From: CAZTLI01 sp964614375
GTDB lineage: Bacteria; Chloroflexota; Anaerolineae; Aggregatilineales; Phototrophicaceae
Direction of reading: 5' to 3'
Assembly (NCBI GenBank): GCA_964614375.1
Contig: CAZTLI010000071.1
Location: forward strand, 1 to 16,331
DNA length: 16,331 nt
Within the stretch, counting starts at the first letter, position 1. The number at the start of each line of letters is the position of its first letter. Positions 8,358 through 15,039 of the stretch are shown piece by piece. The notes beneath the pieces were generated by a model. That model saw only the letters and a list, made by a program, of their open reading frames with translations, was not told where the DNA came from and searched no databases. The position numbers and the translations under genes were made by a program.

Positions 8358-8481
8358 CCTTGTTCTTACCCAGCCGCTCATCACCACTATAATACATTGC
8401 GGAATATCGTCTGTTTCTGCTGTGGTTTACAGATGATTTTGTAAGCCATTCACCTGTTTTACCGGCTTACCGGGCGCAGAT

Positions 8482-9642
8482 TCAAGGTCGCCATGTGGGG
8501 TCAAGGTCGTAGGGAAGGTCGTGGGTCAGGCGGCGGATGGCGCGGGTGGCGAGGTCGAGGATGTAGATGTCGCGCGATTCGTCCCGGTCTGAGACGAAGG
8601 TGATGGCGCTCCCGTCGGGTGACCATGCCAGCATCCCATAAAATACGCCGTCATCCCCGCCGCCGATGAGGTGTTCGATTTCCCGTGTGGTCACTTCTAT
8701 GCTATACAATCCCCATGAGCCAGTGCGATAGGACAAAAACGCGATATGGCGGCTGTCGGGCGACCAGATGGGATTCACTTCATTGCGCGGATGGGAGGTG
8801 AGGGCGATGGGGTCGGCGTCGGTGGGCAATGGGAGGGTCATATCCATGAGATAGAGGTCGGTCTCGTTGGTGACATCGACATGCAGATAGGCCAGCCAGT
8901 GTCCATCGGGCGACCACACGGGATTGCTGCTGCCGGTGCTGCCAAATGATGGCGAAAAGGTCAGACGGCGCAGGTTAGTGCCATCGCGATTGACGACGTA
9001 GAGGTCGAAGGTGTTTTCTCGCAGCGAGACGAAGGCGACCTGTGAGCCGTCGGGCGACCATGTGGGCAGGTAGTCAAAGGCGGGGTGCATGGTCAGCGGG
9101 CGGATGATGCCGGTATCGACATTGACGATGTACAGGTTGCGATTGAAGGGCGGTGTATTGCGGTTGAGGGGGTTGGGCGGCATACGGTCTTCCAGCACGA
9201 TGACGACATCGACATTGTTGGGCGACCAGACCGGACGGGCGCGATTCAAGCGGCGGGCATAGAGTAAACGTCGATTCGCCCCTGTCGCGTCCATCACATA
9301 CAGGCCGCGATGGTCACCGACGCCCGATTCAAACACGAGCCGACGACCATCTGGTGACCACGCGAAGTTATCATCCGGCAGCAAATTTTGCGTGAGATTG
9401 AGTCGCAGTCCACGCCCGATATCGAGTAGATAGATTTCCCGATCTGGTTCACTATCCCCCGCAAAGGCGATTTGTCCGGCGTCGGGCAGTGTCGCGCCTA
9501 ATGCTCTCACGACCAGTATACCGATTGTCAGTCCAATGAGCAGCCACAGCATCCATCGGCTTGTCGAGGCCATAAACACCAACACGAGCGAACGCTCATC
9601 ACGGTGGATTCGGGTTCCGGGTGGTAGGGTTTGATCGACCAT
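8482..9642 (-). CDS. Membrane-anchored PD40/TolB-type beta-propeller protein
   Basis: This is a 386-residue protein with a short polar N-terminus, one hydrophobic segment at about 30-50 (WMLWLLIGLTIGILVV) and an extracytoplasmic propeller. There is no lipobox, so it is a signal-anchor protein. Blades are marked by WSPDG-type motifs: 'FAWSPDGRRLVFESG', 'PVWSPNNVDVVIVLE', 'PTWSPDGSQVAFVSLRE', 'PVWSPDGHWLAYLHVD', 'PIWSPDSRHIAFLSYRT' and 'LAWSPDGSAITFVSDRD'. It closes with DPTWRP. The second blade has lost the Asp-Gly of the motif. It is the same family as the lipoprotein at 6949-8043 and converges with it, so the two may be old paralogues. Start ATG at 9642 has only a weak AGAG upstream. The function is unknown; a Tol-Pal role is not supported by the neighbours. 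Confidence 0.88.
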   Translation of the reverse strand: MVDQTLPPGTRIHRDERSLVLVFMASTSRWMLWLLIGLTIGILVVRALGATLPDAGQIAFAGDSEPDREIYLLDIGRGLRLNLTQNLLPDDNFAWSPDGRRLVFESGVGDHRGLYVMDATGANRRLLYARRLNRARPVWSPNNVDVVIVLEDRMPPNPLNRNTPPFNRNLYIVNVDTGIIRPLTMHPAFDYLPTWSPDGSQVAFVSLRENTFDLYVVNRDGTNLRRLTFSPSFGSTGSSNPVWSPDGHWLAYLHVDVTNETDLYLMDMTLPLPTDADPIALTSHPRNEVNPIWSPDSRHIAFLSYRTGSWGLYSIEVTTREIEHLIGGGDDGVFYGMLAWSPDGSAITFVSDRDESRDIYILDLATRAIRRLTHDLPYDLDPTWRP

Positions 9643-9691
9643 ATCTCTAGTGTACCGTCAGTGAGTAGACTTCGGGTAAGATTGGCTTGTA

Positions 9692-9715
9692 ATTGTCCTG
9701 GTTCAGGACGACAAT
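9692..9715. promoter_or_regulatory. Imperfect palindrome, candidate operator
   Basis: The core GTCCTG-GTT-CAGGAC (9695-9709) is a perfect 6-3-6 dyad. The outer ATTGTC and GACAAT (9692-9697 and 9710-9715) also match once a 3-nt bulge is allowed. It lies 50 nt upstream of the minus-strand PD40 start. The regulator is unknown. Confidence 0.4.
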
Positions 9716-9740
9716 CCCCGTTCATGGGTGGGTGTTCGGG

Positions 9741-9760
9741 CATTTTTATCCATTTTTATC
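9741..9760. repeat. Perfect 10-bp tandem duplication
   Basis: CATTTTTATC occurs twice head to tail in the divergent promoter region. It abuts and overlaps the dyad at 9757-9769. It may be a small slippage duplication or part of a regulator site. Confidence 0.6.
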
Positions 9761-9769
9761 ACTGTGATA
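9757..9769. promoter_or_regulatory. Perfect dyad TATCAC-T-GTGATA, candidate operator
   Basis: This is a perfect 6-1-6 inverted repeat about 68 nt upstream of the copper-fusion ATG. It is not a match to the CopY box (TACAnnTGTA) or a typical CueR or CsoR site as I know them. The bound factor is unknown. Confidence 0.4.
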
Positions 9770-9836
9770 CATCTATCCTGGACGCGCTGGACGTTAGCTT
9801 TAATGGATTGACATCAATTCTTGAAAAGGGTGGTTT

Positions 9837-12644
9837 ATGCGGCGCTGGTGGGTCATCGGGTTGGGATTTGGGTTGCTGTTGGGGACGGTCAACGCCGTTT
9901 TCGCACACGGCAGTCTGTCGCAGTCCGACCCGCCCGCCAACGCCGTCCTGCCAACTGCGCCGGAAGTCATTCGCCTGTGGTTCACCGAACCGCTCGAACC
10001 CGAATTCAGCAGTATCACGCTGCGCGATGGCACTGGCGAACGGGTGGATACACCGCCGTCGCAGGTCGCGCCGGATGATCCGATGCAGCTCCAACTCGTG
10101 CCCGGTGATTTGCCGGATGGTGTCTATACTGTCGCGTGGCGAGTCGTATCCAGCGCGGATGGACATCTGACAGTGGGCAGTTTCCCGATCACGATAGGTG
10201 AGGCCGCCGCCGGGCAGTCTGCCGCCCCATTGATAGACGAAACGATTCCCTTCGATAGCGCGGTTGTGCGCTGGTTGAATTTCATCAGTCTGGCGCTGCT
10301 GGTCGGTGGTGTGGCGTTTATGCTGTTTGTGTGGCGATTGGCCTTCCCACAGCCCTATCCGGCTGTCGAAACGCCTGTGCGTCGTCTGCTGTGGCTGGGC
10401 TGGGTGTTCACTGGACTGACGACGGGACTCATTTTACTGCTGCAAGTCAGCATCATCACCGAAGGTTCGCTGTGGGCGGCATTATCCAGCAGTGCGTTCG
10501 GTCAGGTCATCAGCGGCACACGTTTCGGGACGTTGTGGCTGGTGCGTGTCGGGTTGTGGTTGATGTTCGGCGGATTGCTGTATCGCGCGAAAGTGGATAA
10601 CCGCCTGTATGGGGGGGTGTTCGCCGTCGGAAGCGGGATGCTGCTGGTTCACAGTCTGTTCAGTCATGCCAGCGCCGCGCAGGATAGTTTTGCCGCCGTC
10701 GCGGCGGATTGGCTGCATATGCTGGCGACGGCTGTTTGGGTGGGTGGATTGGCGACGTTCGTGCTCGTCATCGGCGTGATTCGGCGTCATCGTGACCCGG
10801 CTGCGCCTGCTTTAGGCGCGCTGGTTGCCTATTTCTCTAACACCGCGCGCGTGGCTGTCGCTATCCTCATTGCTACTGGACTCTATCTGGCGTGGTTGCA
10901 AGTTGGTTCGCCGGAAGGTCTGTTTACGACAAATTATGGACGTGTGCTGGTCATCAAAGGCGTGTTGATTCTACCGCTGCTGCTGATTGCGGGGGTGAAT
11001 CTGCTGGTCACGCAGCGCGCGTTACTGGCTGGACGCGAAATCTGGGGGCGACGGTTGCGGCGGTTGGTGGGCATGGAATTGGCGCTCACTGTGGGAATCC
11101 TCGCCGCTGTTGGCACAATGACGGCGATTGCCCCGGCGCGCAGTACGCTTGCCTTACGTGAGGCCGTGCCCCGTCCGGTGAGTGACCGCCCCTTTTATGA
11201 CTCCTATTTCAACGACAATATCCACGTTGATTTAGAGATTACGCCGGGATGGGCGGGCGAAAATACGTTCACGATCCGCATCTATACACACGAAGGGGAC
11301 CCGATAACCGATGCCTCGCTCATTCGCCTGCGTTTTGACAATCTCGATGAAGACGTCGGGCAGAGCGAATTGCGGCCTGAACATGCAGGCGATGGCGTCT
11401 ATCGGGTTGAGGGCGCGAATCTAAGTGTGCCGGGTAATTGGCGCATCCGGGCGACGGTGCAGCGGCCCAATCAATTCGACATCGTGTATGATTATCTGCC
11501 GACGATACAGCTACGGCCTGCCGCAGTCGCGCCGCCGATTGATGACACGATTCCCGGTGTGGAACGGACGCTGGCGCTGCTGGTGATGGGTTTGTTGTGG
11601 TTGGGGATTGGTGGTTTGTTCGCGGGCGAAAGCCGTTTGCGCTTGCGATTGGGCGCGGGGATGCTGTCGCTCTTGCTGCTGTTGATTGGCGCAATCTTCA
11701 TCCTCAGCGGCCTGTTCGCGGCGGATACACTCGCCGCTGATGCGCCCGATGCCGCGCCCGATGCCGCGCCTGCCCCCAATACACCAGCGGGCGATATTTC
11801 AGGCATTTCGTCCAATGCGCCGATGTCGCTCACAATCGACCATGAGCGTCCCTATCCGCTGCTGGTGATGGGCGATGGTGATTTGCTGCGCGCCAATGCG
11901 GATGGCCTGTGGGGGTCGTTAGCCCCGCCTGCGCCTGTGCGTTACGCCGCCATGGATGGTTATAACATCATCTGGGCGGCGACGGATGATGGTGTGTATG
12001 CCCTGCGTGATGCCACATGGATACAGGTTGATGCCACGCGCGCGGCACGATTGGTCTCAACACACGGTTATCTCTATGAAATCGGTCAGTCGGGCATGAT
12101 ACGACGCCCCGATGGCGCTTATGATGTCGATGGGCGGGTGCTGAATTTGCCGGAGACTGACAATCCCGCCGAAAATTTTGTCATGCTCGGTAATCATACG
12201 CACGTCCTGCACACGGGCGATGCGGTGTATCAGAGCATCGACCTCGGTCTATCATGGCAGCCATTGGATGCGCCCGCGCCCGTCCTGCATGTGGGCGTGA
12301 CACCCGGTGGCGATTTGCTGGCGGTGACGGCGACGGGCGTTCTGCGCTGGGATAGGTCTGACCGTGAATGGGCGGATTTTATGTCGCTGCCCGAAGGTCG
12401 CATGATTAATTCGACCCAAATTTTTGACGATGATCTATTCGTCACAGCGGGCGGACGCTTGTATCGGCGGAACGGCGATGACTGGGGGCGTATCACCCCG
12501 CCGGGTAGCGATGGGGCTGTTTTTGTCGGTTTTGCTGAAGATTATCCCGATAGGTTGTGGGTGTTGGATGGCGCGCGCTGGCGGTTGTGGTACACCGATG
12601 ATGGTCAGGTGTGGGAGCGTGTGTCGATTGGGGAAGGGTATTAA
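9837..12644 (+). CDS. CopC-CopD-YtkA-like copper protein with C-terminal beta-propeller
   Basis: This is a 935-residue copper-handling membrane protein. Residues 1-23 form a signal peptide ending AVFA|H, so the mature protein starts with His24. Residues 24-122 are a CopC domain; H24, D108 and H110 (ADGH) fit the known Cu(II) site of an N-terminal His plus Asp-x-His. Residues about 143-440 are a CopD domain with eight membrane segments and conserved H294 in 'ADWLHMLATAVWVGG'; H272 and H277 are nearby. Residues about 450-560 are an extracytoplasmic YtkA-like beta domain. Two more membrane segments follow (575-596, 605-628), then a Pro/Ala/Asp linker with a 12-bp tandem repeat (11748-11771). Residues about 671-935 form an unusual repeat propeller of the Ycf48/BNR type. 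Even membrane-segment counts put CopC, the YtkA-like domain and the propeller all outside. It probably imports or delivers copper. CopC-CopD fusions are known (YcnJ-like); the propeller tail is the odd part. Confidence 0.9.
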   Translation: MRRWWVIGLGFGLLLGTVNAVFAHGSLSQSDPPANAVLPTAPEVIRLWFTEPLEPEFSSITLRDGTGERVDTPPSQVAPDDPMQLQLVPGDLPDGVYTVAWRVVSSADGHLTVGSFPITIGEAAAGQSAAPLIDETIPFDSAVVRWLNFISLALLVGGVAFMLFVWRLAFPQPYPAVETPVRRLLWLGWVFTGLTTGLILLLQVSIITEGSLWAALSSSAFGQVISGTRFGTLWLVRVGLWLMFGGLLYRAKVDNRLYGGVFAVGSGMLLVHSLFSHASAAQDSFAAVAADWLHMLATAVWVGGLATFVLVIGVIRRHRDPAAPALGALVAYFSNTARVAVAILIATGLYLAWLQVGSPEGLFTTNYGRVLVIKGVLILPLLLIAGVNLLVTQRALLAGREIWGRRLRRLVGMELALTVGILAAVGTMTAIAPARSTLALREAVPRPVSDRPFYDSYFNDNIHVDLEITPGWAGENTFTIRIYTHEGDPITDASLIRLRFDNLDEDVGQSELRPEHAGDGVYRVEGANLSVPGNWRIRATVQRPNQFDIVYDYLPTIQLRPAAVAPPIDDTIPGVERTLALLVMGLLWLGIGGLFAGESRLRLRLGAGMLSLLLLLIGAIFILSGLFAADTLAADAPDAAPDAAPAPNTPAGDISGISSNAPMSLTIDHERPYPLLVMGDGDLLRANADGLWGSLAPPAPVRYAAMDGYNIIWAATDDGVYALRDATWIQVDATRAARLVSTHGYLYEIGQSGMIRRPDGAYDVDGRVLNLPETDNPAENFVMLGNHTHVLHTGDAVYQSIDLGLSWQPLDAPAPVLHVGVTPGGDLLAVTATGVLRWDRSDREWADFMSLPEGRMINSTQIFDDDLFVTAGGRLYRRNGDDWGRITPPGSDGAVFVGFAEDYPDRLWVLDGARWRLWYTDDGQVWERVSIGEGY

Positions 12645-12647
12645 GGA

Positions 12648-12676
12648 ACATTAAACGCAAAGGAGCGATGACGCTC
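12648..12676 (+). repeat. Degenerate AACGCAAAG-type intergenic repeat with small hairpin
   Basis: TTAAACGCAAAGGAGCGATG just after the copper-fusion stop resembles the 'AACGCAAAGGCGCAAAG' element frequent in intergenic DNA of environmental bacteria. Its 3' part forms GAGCG-ATGA-CGCTC (12663-12676). No T-run follows, so transcription probably continues into the next gene. Confidence 0.35.
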
Positions 12677-12759
12677 AGGCTCATTTGCTAAAAGTATATT
12701 ACCCCACTTTATCGCGGGGATTAATGACAAACTATCTATACTGCCTCACAAGGAGAAAC

Positions 12760-13383
12760 ATGATGAAACGTGCTGCACGATTGCTGTTACTGATATGCGC
12801 CATTCTGCTATTGTCGCTGCCGACATTGGCGCATGAAACGCGCGAAAGCGAAGACCATCCGTTCATACTGGTGTTTGGCTGGCGCAACGAACCAGCGCTA
12901 GTGGGTCAGATCAATGGGCCGTTAGTGGGGATTACGATGCGCGCCGAAGAAACGGAAGGCGACCATGAAGAAGGCGATGAACATGACGATGGGGAAACGT
13001 CGAACGAAGGTGACGATCATGATGAGGAAACAGCCGACCACGATCATGGCGAGGGCAATGTACCCGTGACGAATGCTGAATTACAGGTCGAGGTGACGTT
13101 TGGCCCCGCGTCGGTGACACTGCCGCTGCGTCCGGCGTTTGGCGAACCCGGTCAGTACGTCGCCGACCTGATTCCGACCCGTCCCGGCGATTATACCTTC
13201 CGGGTGTTTGGCACGATTGGCGAATGGGAAATCGACGAAGTGTTCACCTCGGCTGATGGTTTCTTCAGCAGTATTGAACCGCTGGAAGGCGTGAGCTTCC
13301 CGGACAGCTTGCCGTCCATCGTGGACATTATGGAGCGCATCGCCGCGATTGAAGCCCGTCTGGATGCGGTTGAGGGTGAATAG
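12760..13383 (+). CDS. Exported protein with His/Asp/Glu-rich insert, probable copper partner
   Basis: This is a 207-residue secreted protein. The signal peptide (1-24) ends LPTLA|H, so the mature chain again starts with His (H25), as in the CopC domain upstream. Residues 33-60 and 102-175 look like two halves of one beta-sandwich, with 'FGWRNEPALVGQINGP' and 'PLRPAFGEPGQYVADL', related in style to YtkA-like domains. Between them residues 66-99 form an acidic insert with five His (H69, H75, H87, H94, H96), suited to weak metal binding. A short coiled coil ends the protein. Start: AAGGAG at 12750-12755 precedes two adjacent ATGs at 12760 and 12763; spacing favours either, and an upstream in-frame ATG at 12685 has no ribosome site. 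It lies 115 nt behind the copper fusion on the same strand with no strong terminator between, so probably the same transcript. Its exact role is inferred. Confidence 0.8.
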   Translation: MMKRAARLLLLICAILLLSLPTLAHETRESEDHPFILVFGWRNEPALVGQINGPLVGITMRAEETEGDHEEGDEHDDGETSNEGDDHDEETADHDHGEGNVPVTNAELQVEVTFGPASVTLPLRPAFGEPGQYVADLIPTRPGDYTFRVFGTIGEWEIDEVFTSADGFFSSIEPLEGVSFPDSLPSIVDIMERIAAIEARLDAVEGE

Positions 13384-13416
13384 GGCTGTGTAGGCGTCAG
13401 ATAGCCGCGTCGTGAG

Positions 13417-14655
13417 TCAATCCCCTGATGACACAACAGGCATGGTGTCAGTGGTGTGCCTGGATGTTGCTGTCGGGACGCGCAATTTCCACAGGGCGAG
13501 CGGGATGGTAATGAAGCTCAAGACCGCGCCCAGGAGCAGTGTCGCACGCGGCGAGACAGTATCGTATAACTGCCCGCCGATGGAGGGTGTGGGGATGGCT
13601 AGTGCGCCCATCGCGGTATTGAAGACGCCATACATCAGACCGAGTTGATGACGGGGCACGGTTTTGCTGACTAAGGCCGATGCTGCCGGACGCATGAACA
13701 CCATCGACAAGCCCATAAGCGTGAATCCGCCGAGGAAGCCGATGGTGTTCGGCAGCAATAACATCAGCAAAAAGCCCGCGCCACAGGCCAATGCCCCGAC
13801 CGCGAAACTGATATGTTCGCCATAACGATCACTGAAGTTACCCCCTAACCACGATAAGAGCGCCGCCACTGCCGACATCAAGGCCACAAATCCGCCATAG
13901 ACCGTCTCGCTGACGCCGCCGATGTCTGTGGCATACGTGGGCAGGAAGGGGTTGACCGCTTCTGAACCCGCCTGAAAAATGCCTTCGATGAGAATCAACC
14001 AGACGATGAACCCACCACCGAGCAGCAGTACGGTTGCCGCGCGCAAATCGTGTTTGAGGCTGGCGAACTTCAGTTCACGGATCGGCAGCGGTTTGCCATA
14101 GGCGATCCAGATGCGAACCAGAGTCGCGATGAGGGTGATACCTGTGCCGACGAACATCAACACGCGGAAGCTGACCGTTTCGGCTAAAAATCCGCCGAGC
14201 AAGGGGCCGATAATCTGGCAGATCATGAACAGGCTTTCCATCAGGCCGAAGGTGCTGCCTGTTGCGCCTTCGGGGGCATTTTCGGCAATGTAGGCTTGAA
14301 AGCTGGGGCCAACCAGTGAACTGCCCATCCCCGAAAATAGCGCGCCCAACAGCGCCCATTCCCATGTTGGCGCAATCGCATAGACAAAGATCGACGCCAA
14401 CCCGAACACGCCGCCAAGCGCCATCGTCGGCAGGCGTCCGAAGTGATCGCTAATCCAACCGCCTATGGGACGAAACACGATGACGAAAATGCGGTTGAAC
14501 GTGAAGAACACGCCAATCATCGCCACTGCCGCGCCGAGTGATTCCAGATACAGCGGCAAAAAGGGCGCATACATGGTACTGGACACGTTGGCTATGATCG
14601 TGCCCAGCATCATCCATCGCAGTTCATTGGACATATCGCGTATTTTCATAATCAT
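13417..14655 (-). CDS. MFS transporter (12 membrane segments)
   Basis: This is a 412-residue integral membrane protein with the two-halves pattern of the major facilitator superfamily. Motif A after segment 2 is 'GGWISDHFGRLPTM'. A degenerate copy in the second half is 'GGNFSDRYGEH'. The 'PFLPLYLESLG' entry of segment 1 and 'MESLFMICQIIGPLLGGFL' of segment 5 are typical of proton-driven efflux carriers. The long central loop is around residues 190-205. It probably exports small molecules or drugs; the substrate cannot be told from the sequence. Start ATG at 14655 has no clear ribosome site; M3 (14649) and M8 (14634) are alternatives. It converges with the copper pair, the stop codons being 33 nt apart with no hairpin seen between. 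A palindrome at 14675-14700 just upstream suggests repressor control. Confidence 0.9.
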   Translation of the reverse strand: MIMKIRDMSNELRWMMLGTIIANVSSTMYAPFLPLYLESLGAAVAMIGVFFTFNRIFVIVFRPIGGWISDHFGRLPTMALGGVFGLASIFVYAIAPTWEWALLGALFSGMGSSLVGPSFQAYIAENAPEGATGSTFGLMESLFMICQIIGPLLGGFLAETVSFRVLMFVGTGITLIATLVRIWIAYGKPLPIRELKFASLKHDLRAATVLLLGGGFIVWLILIEGIFQAGSEAVNPFLPTYATDIGGVSETVYGGFVALMSAVAALLSWLGGNFSDRYGEHISFAVGALACGAGFLLMLLLPNTIGFLGGFTLMGLSMVFMRPAASALVSKTVPRHQLGLMYGVFNTAMGALAIPTPSIGGQLYDTVSPRATLLLGAVLSFITIPLALWKLRVPTATSRHTTDTMPVVSSGD

Positions 14656-14674
14656 CAGTCTAGCGCAGGCTGTG

Positions 14675-14700
14675 CTTAATGGTCATAGACCATCGTTAAG
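14675..14700. promoter_or_regulatory. Palindrome upstream of MFS transporter, candidate operator
   Basis: ATGGTC-ATA-GACCAT (14679-14693) is a perfect 6-3-6 dyad. Flanking CTTA and TTAAG extend it with a 2-nt bulge. It lies 20-45 nt before the MFS start codon, and no T-run follows on the minus strand, so an operator is more likely than a terminator. A weak -35/-10 pair (TGGACT, 17 nt, CATTAA) would overlap it. Confidence 0.45.
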
Positions 14701-14751
14701 TCCATTGGATACTACGGCGCGGTGGTGTATCAGGTTCAATCGAAAACAAAG

Positions 14752-14780
14752 ATTCAATGCAAAAGTCGCAAAGCAGAAGG
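14752..14780 (+). repeat. Degenerate AACGCAAAG-type intergenic repeat
   Basis: TTCAATGCAAAAGTCGCAAAG (14753 on) followed by CAGAAGG resembles the 'TTCAACGCAAAGTCGCAAAG' family. Such elements often appear as a false tail like 'NAKxxRRK' when translated; here one frame reads NAKVAKQKG. Confidence 0.5.
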
Positions 14781-14812
14781 GCTAATCCCGTGAAAATCGT
14801 GTCGTGTAAAAA

Positions 14813-14846
14813 CAGTGATGAGTGAATGCAGTAATGCAGTGATGAG
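14813..14846. repeat. Short tandem/direct repeats (AATGCAGT x2, CAGTGATGAG x2)
   Basis: AATGCAGT is duplicated head to tail (14825-14840), and CAGTGATGAG occurs at 14813-14822 and 14837-14846, 24 nt apart. The reverse complement resembles the 'CAGTCCTCAGCACTCAG' heptamer-style intergenic repeats. Confidence 0.55.
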
Positions 14847-14940
14847 GACTGAGGCAGGGTAAGGTTGGTGTTGTCTATGACACATCAGGCAATGCCACAA
14901 TTCCCAATCCGTAAAATCTAAACTCCAATCCCTTTACCCT

Positions 14941-14967
14941 CTGTGTCCTCCGTGTCTCTGTGGTTTA
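14941..14967 (+). repeat. CTGTGT-type short intergenic repeat, copy 2
   Basis: The sequence starts CTGTGTCCTCCGTG and ends CTCTGTGGTTTA. It is a better match to the common 'CTCTGTGTCTCTGTGGTT' element than copy 1 at 8329-8357. Confidence 0.6.
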
Positions 14968-15039
14968 ATACGCTTTTCGCCAGCGGCGAGCGGCATGGAT
15001 AACTCCCTCAATTCTGGCGTCGTTGGCCTGTGTAGGCAT

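Larger units (their letters stand above)
8080..8481. other. Intergenic region between the two PD40 genes
   Basis: The two genes converge here. No gene is supported: an 81-codon plus-strand frame at 8199-8444 has no ribosome site or domain and is partly a translated repeat. Contents are a hairpin at 8106-8131, a small CGGCT/AGCCG stem at 8159-8175 and a degenerate CTGTG-type repeat at 8329-8357. No clear terminator of the minus-strand gene was found other than possibly the first hairpin. Confidence 0.6.
9643..9836. promoter_or_regulatory. Divergent promoter region between PD40 gene and copper fusion gene
   Basis: The 194-nt gap must hold promoters for both directions. It contains two dyads (9692-9715 and 9757-9769) and a 10-bp tandem duplication (9741-9760). 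A perfect TTGACA at 9808-9813 lies only 23 nt before the plus-strand ATG with no -10 after it, so it is probably not used. The ribosome site of the copper gene is AAAAGG, 7 nt before ATG 9837. Confidence 0.5.
14656..15039. other. Intergenic region upstream of the MFS gene
   Basis: There is no supported gene. A 106-codon plus-strand frame over this region is partly antisense to the MFS gene and partly a translated repeat. The stretch holds the MFS-side palindrome (14675-14700) and three different degenerate short repeats (14752-14780, 14813-14846, 14941-14967). No terminator for the M23 gene was identified at its 3' side (below 15040). Confidence 0.6.

Noticed and set aside
8199..8444. An 81-codon plus-strand frame between the PD40 genes
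   Set aside because: It has no ribosome site and no domain, and its middle is a translation of the CTGTG-type repeat.
6949..9642. Calling the PD40 proteins TolB of a Tol-Pal system
   Set aside because: The TolB N-terminal domain is absent and no tolA, tolQ, tolR or pal is nearby. WSPDG propellers alone do not support that role.
9808..9836. Perfect TTGACA as a -35 box for the copper fusion gene
   Set aside because: The matching -10 position would be TGGTTT, right at the ATG, so it cannot be a functional promoter for this gene.
12661..12685. A 7-codon frame after AAAGGAG (ATG at 12668) between the copper genes
   Set aside because: The ribosome-site spacing is only 2 nt and the sequence is better explained as a degenerate AACGCAAAG-type repeat with a small hairpin.
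14719..14750. A tRNA-like T-loop (GGTTCAATC)
   Set aside because: The flanking bases do not form a T-stem and no acceptor, anticodon or D arms can be built around it.
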